A DNA stretch of 64,000 nt from BJGO01 sp964640655 (GTDB lineage Bacteria > Bacteroidota > Bacteroidia > Chitinophagales > UBA10324), in the NCBI GenBank assembly GCA_964640655.1, contig CAZXFT010000013.1:25501-89500 (forward strand), given 5' to 3'. Of the stretch, positions 60,876 through 64,000 are shown one piece after another. The notes beneath the pieces were generated by a model, which saw only the letters and a list, made by a program, of their open reading frames with translations, did no database searches and was not told where the DNA came from. Made by a program: the position numbers and the translations under genes. Positions within the stretch are counted from its first letter, which is position 1; each line of letters starts with the position of its first letter.

Positions 60876-61946
60876 TTATCCGTGTTTTTTTGAAAAGTCA
60901 TCAATCAAATTCACCAATAATTCAATGCCTGCTCTAGGCATAGCGTTGTAAATCGAAGCCCTGAAACCTCCAACTGAACGATGACCTTTAATACCAATAC
61001 ATCCATTTTCTTTAGCCATGTTGTTAAATGCATCTTCGAGTTCAGGTTTGTTAATTGTCCAGGTTACGTTCATGTCTGAGCGGCTGTCATTACGCGAAAC
61101 ACCATTAAACAATGAACTGCGGTCTATTGCATCGTAAAGCAACTTTGCTTTTTCAATGTTCCGTTGTTCCATTACTTTAAGCCCTCCTTCTTTTTGCAAC
61201 CAGCGCAGAGTCAGCAACATAACATATATGCCAAAAGTACTTGGTGTGTTGTGCAGAGAATTATCTTTAATATGCACTCTGTAATCTAAAATGGTTGGTA
61301 TGGCTCTGCTGACTTTTCCTAAAATGCTTTCTTTAACAATTACTAAGGTTACCCCAGAAGGACCTAGGTTCTTCTGTGCGCCAGCATATATTAAATCAAA
61401 TTGGTTCCAGTTTAATTGTCTGCTGAAAATATCAGAACTCATATCAGCTATCAATGAGCAATTTACATTAGGGATAGATTTCATCTGTGTGCCCTGTATC
61501 GTTTCATTGGTAGTTATGTGTAAATATTTGCTCGATGAAGTGACATTAAAGTTAGTCGGCATATAATTATAGCTCGCATCGGCTGAAGAACAGGCAATAT
61601 GTACATTGCCAAACAACTTAGCTTCCTTAATAGCTTTCTTTGACCATGCTCCTACATCCATGTACGATGCAGTTTCATCGTTGTCCAAAATGTTGTAGGG
61701 TATCATACAAAACTGCTGAGTAGCGCCGCCTTGTAAAAACAATATCTTATAATCGTCTCCTAAGCCGGTAATTTCTTTAATGAGTTGTTGAGTTTCATCA
61801 ACAACCTGAGTAAACTCTTTGGATCGATGTGAGATCTCAATTAGAGATAAACCAATACCATTAAAATCCAAGATAGCTTTCGAGGCTTCTTCAATAACTT
61901 CAGGGGGTAAAATTGCCGGACCTGAGTAAAAATTGTACTTCTTCAT
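60876..61946 (-). CDS. serC: 3-phosphoserine aminotransferase
   Basis: 356 aa from the ATG at 61946 (MKKYNFYSGPAILPPEVIEE, the family start); a longer frame to 61982 would begin upstream of the promoter. The PLP Lys is in YAGAQKNLGPSGVTL (about residue 190), and FLQGGATQQFCMIPYN and RASIYNAMPRAGIELLV are family blocks. It converts phosphohydroxypyruvate to phosphoserine. It is the first gene of the serC-serA-GT2-DUF1015 set and diverges from the DUF4421 gene. A serB is not in the window. Confidence 0.95.
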   Translation of the reverse strand: MKKYNFYSGPAILPPEVIEEASKAILDFNGIGLSLIEISHRSKEFTQVVDETQQLIKEITGLGDDYKILFLQGGATQQFCMIPYNILDNDETASYMDVGAWSKKAIKEAKLFGNVHIACSSADASYNYMPTNFNVTSSSKYLHITTNETIQGTQMKSIPNVNCSLIADMSSDIFSRQLNWNQFDLIYAGAQKNLGPSGVTLVIVKESILGKVSRAIPTILDYRVHIKDNSLHNTPSTFGIYVMLLTLRWLQKEGGLKVMEQRNIEKAKLLYDAIDRSSLFNGVSRNDSRSDMNVTWTINKPELEDAFNNMAKENGCIGIKGHRSVGGFRASIYNAMPRAGIELLVNLIDDFSKKHG

Positions 61947-61969
61947 TATACTGAAATAATTAGTGTGCG

Positions 61970-61977
61970 CAAATGTA
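61970..61977 (-). promoter_or_regulatory. -7 box of the serC promoter
   Basis: TACATTTG on the minus strand, followed by C, is a perfect TAnnTTTG, 23 bp before the serC ATG at 61946. It fixes the start against the longer frame. Confidence 0.6.
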
Positions 61978-62022
61978 CCCAAGCGTGGAAAGTATCTTTA
62001 ATCATCAAATTATTTCGCTAGA

Positions 62023-62030
62023 TACTTTTG
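62023..62030 (+). promoter_or_regulatory. -7 box of the DUF4421 gene promoter
   Basis: TACTTTTG is a perfect TAnnTTTG and the same octamer as both rRNA -7 boxes. It ends 5 bp before the GTG at 62036, so the transcript would be leaderless or nearly so. Confidence 0.5.
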
Positions 62031-62035
62031 TAACA

Positions 62036-63073
62036 GTGCGTTGGCTTTTAATAATCATTGTCTTACTTTCTAATTTTTATTCTACTGCTCAAGACACTTC
62101 GGCTTATTATGTCCGCTATCCTGATCGATTACAGGTTAATTTATTTCAATCTCAAAAGCAGTATTATTTAACGATATCACCTGAAGGTCTATATGATCGC
62201 CTTGATGGAAAAACTTTGGTACAACGGTATGCCGTTCAGTCTAGAACAGTAAGTGGTTTTGATTTGGCTTACGATAAACTCTCCCTTTCATTGACATTCA
62301 AGAGCATCTCACAGGATGAAAAGTTACTTGGAAGAACGAAATACTTTACCGTAGCAAACACTTTTGGAGACAAAAACTATGTTTTAGAGTCAGCACTACG
62401 CCGATACAAGAGCTTTTATGATGCCAATTCACCGGATTATAATAGCTCATACACTCCTCCGAATCCCTTATTTATCAATGAAGACCTAAGAGCACTTACC
62501 ATTAAGACAAAGGCTATTTTTTTCTCAAACGCAGACCGTTTTTCTTATCGCAGTTCCTATTCACTAAATTACAGACAGTTAAAAAGTGCTGCATCTTTTA
62601 TACTTTCTACAGGGTTTCAATACAACAACTGGAAATCATCCTCCAGATTAATTGCTCCCGATATTGCACAATATTTTGAAACCAATGCAGATATTCAAAA
62701 AATTAGCACATTCAGCATTCTCAGCGGAGTAGGAGGTTCAGTTAATTTGGTGTTATTGAAAAGATTTTTCTTTAATGCAACAGGTATTTTAAGCCCCGAA
62801 CTTCAAACAAGGTATTATTATTATGAAATAAGAAGATCCAGAGCCACTTATATCTCAATGTCTATGGATACACGCTTCGCATTTGGGGTAAATACTAAAC
62901 ACTTCGTTTATTCAATTAACTCTTTAAACGATTGGGCATTATATCAAGGCAACAAACTGGACATCACCAACACTTATTTATCTGCATCACTGAATATAGG
63001 ATTCAGAATAAACATGAGCAACTTTAAACCGCTCAATAGGCTTAAGGAGAACAAATACTATAAGATGCTATAA
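62036..63073 (+). CDS. DUF4421-family outer membrane-type protein
   Basis: 345 aa from the GTG at 62036, chosen because the signal peptide RWLLIIIVLLSNFYSTAQ begins there; the ATG at 61973 would put a 21-residue polar lead in front. The mature part is beta-rich with alternating aromatic residues (YRSSYSLNYRQLKSAASFILSTGFQY in pieces, LQTRYYYYEIRRSRATYISM) and ends LSASLNIGFRINMSNFK, a beta-strand closing pattern. This fits the Bacteroidota DUF4421 family, probably an outer-membrane beta barrel. Function unknown. It is the last protein gene before the rRNA locus. Confidence 0.8.
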   Translation: MRWLLIIIVLLSNFYSTAQDTSAYYVRYPDRLQVNLFQSQKQYYLTISPEGLYDRLDGKTLVQRYAVQSRTVSGFDLAYDKLSLSLTFKSISQDEKLLGRTKYFTVANTFGDKNYVLESALRRYKSFYDANSPDYNSSYTPPNPLFINEDLRALTIKTKAIFFSNADRFSYRSSYSLNYRQLKSAASFILSTGFQYNNWKSSSRLIAPDIAQYFETNADIQKISTFSILSGVGGSVNLVLLKRFFFNATGILSPELQTRYYYYEIRRSRATYISMSMDTRFAFGVNTKHFVYSINSLNDWALYQGNKLDITNTYLSASLNIGFRINMSNFKPLNRLKENKYYKML

Positions 63074-63132
63074 AATATAAGCTTCATTATCAGTCAATTC
63101 CAACAAGAAATAAGGAAAATAATTGTGAAGGC

Positions 63133-63163
63133 TTTGTAATTTAAAATCCGTGAACTACTTTTG
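63133..63163 (+). promoter_or_regulatory. rRNA promoter P1 (TTTG-N19-TACTTTTG)
   Basis: TTTG at 63133-63136, exactly 19 bp, then TACTTTTG at 63156-63163 followed by C. Both boxes match the Bacteroidetes primary promoter without a mismatch. It lies 302 bp before the 16S start. Confidence 0.85.
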
Positions 63164-63209
63164 CCGTCCCTTTTGAAAGAAAAGCTGCGCAAATCGAATA
63201 AAAAAGGAC

Positions 63210-63222
63210 GTTCTTTAAAAAA
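63210..63222 (+). promoter_or_regulatory. BoxA-like element, copy 1
   Basis: GTTCTTTAAAAAA resembles the antitermination boxA of rRNA leaders. Two further GTTCTTT copies occur at 63291 and 63376; only their function in antitermination is inferred. Confidence 0.35.
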
Positions 63223-63236
63223 AACTGCAAATAATA

Positions 63237-63267
63237 TTTGGTGATAAGAAAATCATCATTACTTTTG
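63237..63267 (+). promoter_or_regulatory. rRNA promoter P2 (TTTG-N19-TACTTTTG)
   Basis: TTTG at 63237-63240, exactly 19 bp, then TACTTTTG at 63260-63267 followed by C. Same boxes and spacing as P1, 104 bp further downstream, and the sequences after both -7 boxes are similar (GC-rich stretch, then TTTGAAA). It should give a leader of about 185 nt before 16S. Confidence 0.85.
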
Positions 63268-63298
63268 CAGCCCGCTTTGAAAAAAGCAATGTTCTTTA

Positions 63299-63341
63299 GG
63301 AAGTAAAAAGCGAAAAAAAGTGGCTCGCAGCCACAACTTCC
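63299..63341 (+). other. rRNA leader hairpin
   Basis: GTGGCT (63320-63325) and AGCCAC (63329-63334) form a perfect stem with loop CGC, and outside it GGAAGT (63299-63304) can pair with ACTTCC (63336-63341). A structured part of the precursor leader, possibly for processing or antitermination. Confidence 0.5.
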
Positions 63342-63375
63342 TCTAACTTCAAGAAGGCAATGCCTGATTGAAAAA

Positions 63376-63388
63376 GTTCTTTGAAATA
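63376..63388 (+). promoter_or_regulatory. BoxA-like element near 16S start
   Basis: GTTCTTTGAAATA lies about 80 nt before 16S, the normal site of the leader boxA in rRNA operons, and similar GTTCTTTGA sequences are common there in Bacteroidota. Confidence 0.5.
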
Positions 63389-63457
63389 CTGGATAGAAGC
63401 AAGTCAAGCACAAACAAGCAAGGTATCCACTTGATAATGGATCCACAAACTTTTTTT

Positions 63458-64000
<543 letters not shown>

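Noticed and set aside
63141..63446. Minus-strand open frame of 101 codons before the 16S gene
   Set aside because: It covers both rRNA promoters and the leader, has no family-like sequence and would be antisense to the rRNA precursor.

Overview
The window is a chromosomal segment of a Bacteroidota (Bacteroidetes) bacterium, probably of the Chitinophagales/Sphingobacteriales type. Evidence: the 5' part of a 16S rRNA gene closes the window; gliding lipoprotein/membrane genes gldD and gldE lie next to ssb and mutY; two secreted proteins carry type IX secretion C-terminal domains; promoters are of the Bacteroidetes kind (TTTG/GTTG, 19 bp, TAnnTTTG); Shine-Dalgarno sequences are missing and several genes start with TTG or GTG. 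I see no insertion sequence, prophage, integrase, tRNA or CRISPR array. The content is mostly core genome.

Layout. 1-1358: a truncated unknown gene with a probable frameshift and an unknown membrane protein. 1367-4927 (minus): mutY-ssb-gldE-gldD. 5003-8952 (plus): HU protein, TPR protein, a 31-codon COX24/mS38-like ribosomal protein, RNase G, an SGNH hydrolase and a small membrane protein. 9024-14687: CorA, RecX, an MFS transporter, a PadR/PspC pair with a striking 45-bp dyad at its promoter, and a spermidine-synthase-like protein. 14747-18130: Mfd. 18124-26058 (minus): a lipoprotein and a complete tetR-tolC-MFP-RND efflux operon with a perfect 13-bp inverted-repeat operator. 26117-27354 (minus): asd and a cytochrome b5-like protein. 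27428-32140 (plus): a lamin-tail/FlgD-like secreted protein, a receiver-HATPase regulator and a glycosyltransferase. 32190-33059 (minus): primary sigma factor with a clear promoter.

33318-44496: an FN3 protein, a PfkB kinase, a polytopic membrane protein, RecG, an AI-2E-family permease, an envelope operon (YtxH, holin-like, unknown, hydrolase, GT2, small winged-helix-like protein) and an OppC-type permease. 44527-51725: a GAF-SpoIIE phosphatase, then surface polysaccharide genes (O-antigen ligase, Wzz-like, flippase, FkbM methyltransferase, GT4). 51789-57599: a lipoprotein, a T9SS adhesin-like protein, a cystathionine gamma-synthase-type enzyme, a TIGR03032 protein, an FG-GAP T9SS protein and a tail-anchored receiver protein. 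57631-61946 (minus): serC-serA-GT2-DUF1015. 62036-63073: a DUF4421 protein. 63074-64000: tandem rRNA promoters, leader and 16S rRNA.

The items most worth a second look are the tail-anchored receiver, the receiver-HATPase protein and the unlinked SpoIIE phosphatase (possible parts of a partner-switching pathway), the PadR and TetR operators, the DUF1015 protein with a DGHHR motif beside serC/serA, the duplicated rRNA promoters, and a recurring pattern of -7 boxes only 5-8 nt from start codons that suggests leaderless mRNAs. I did not find a large, clearly new multi-gene system.
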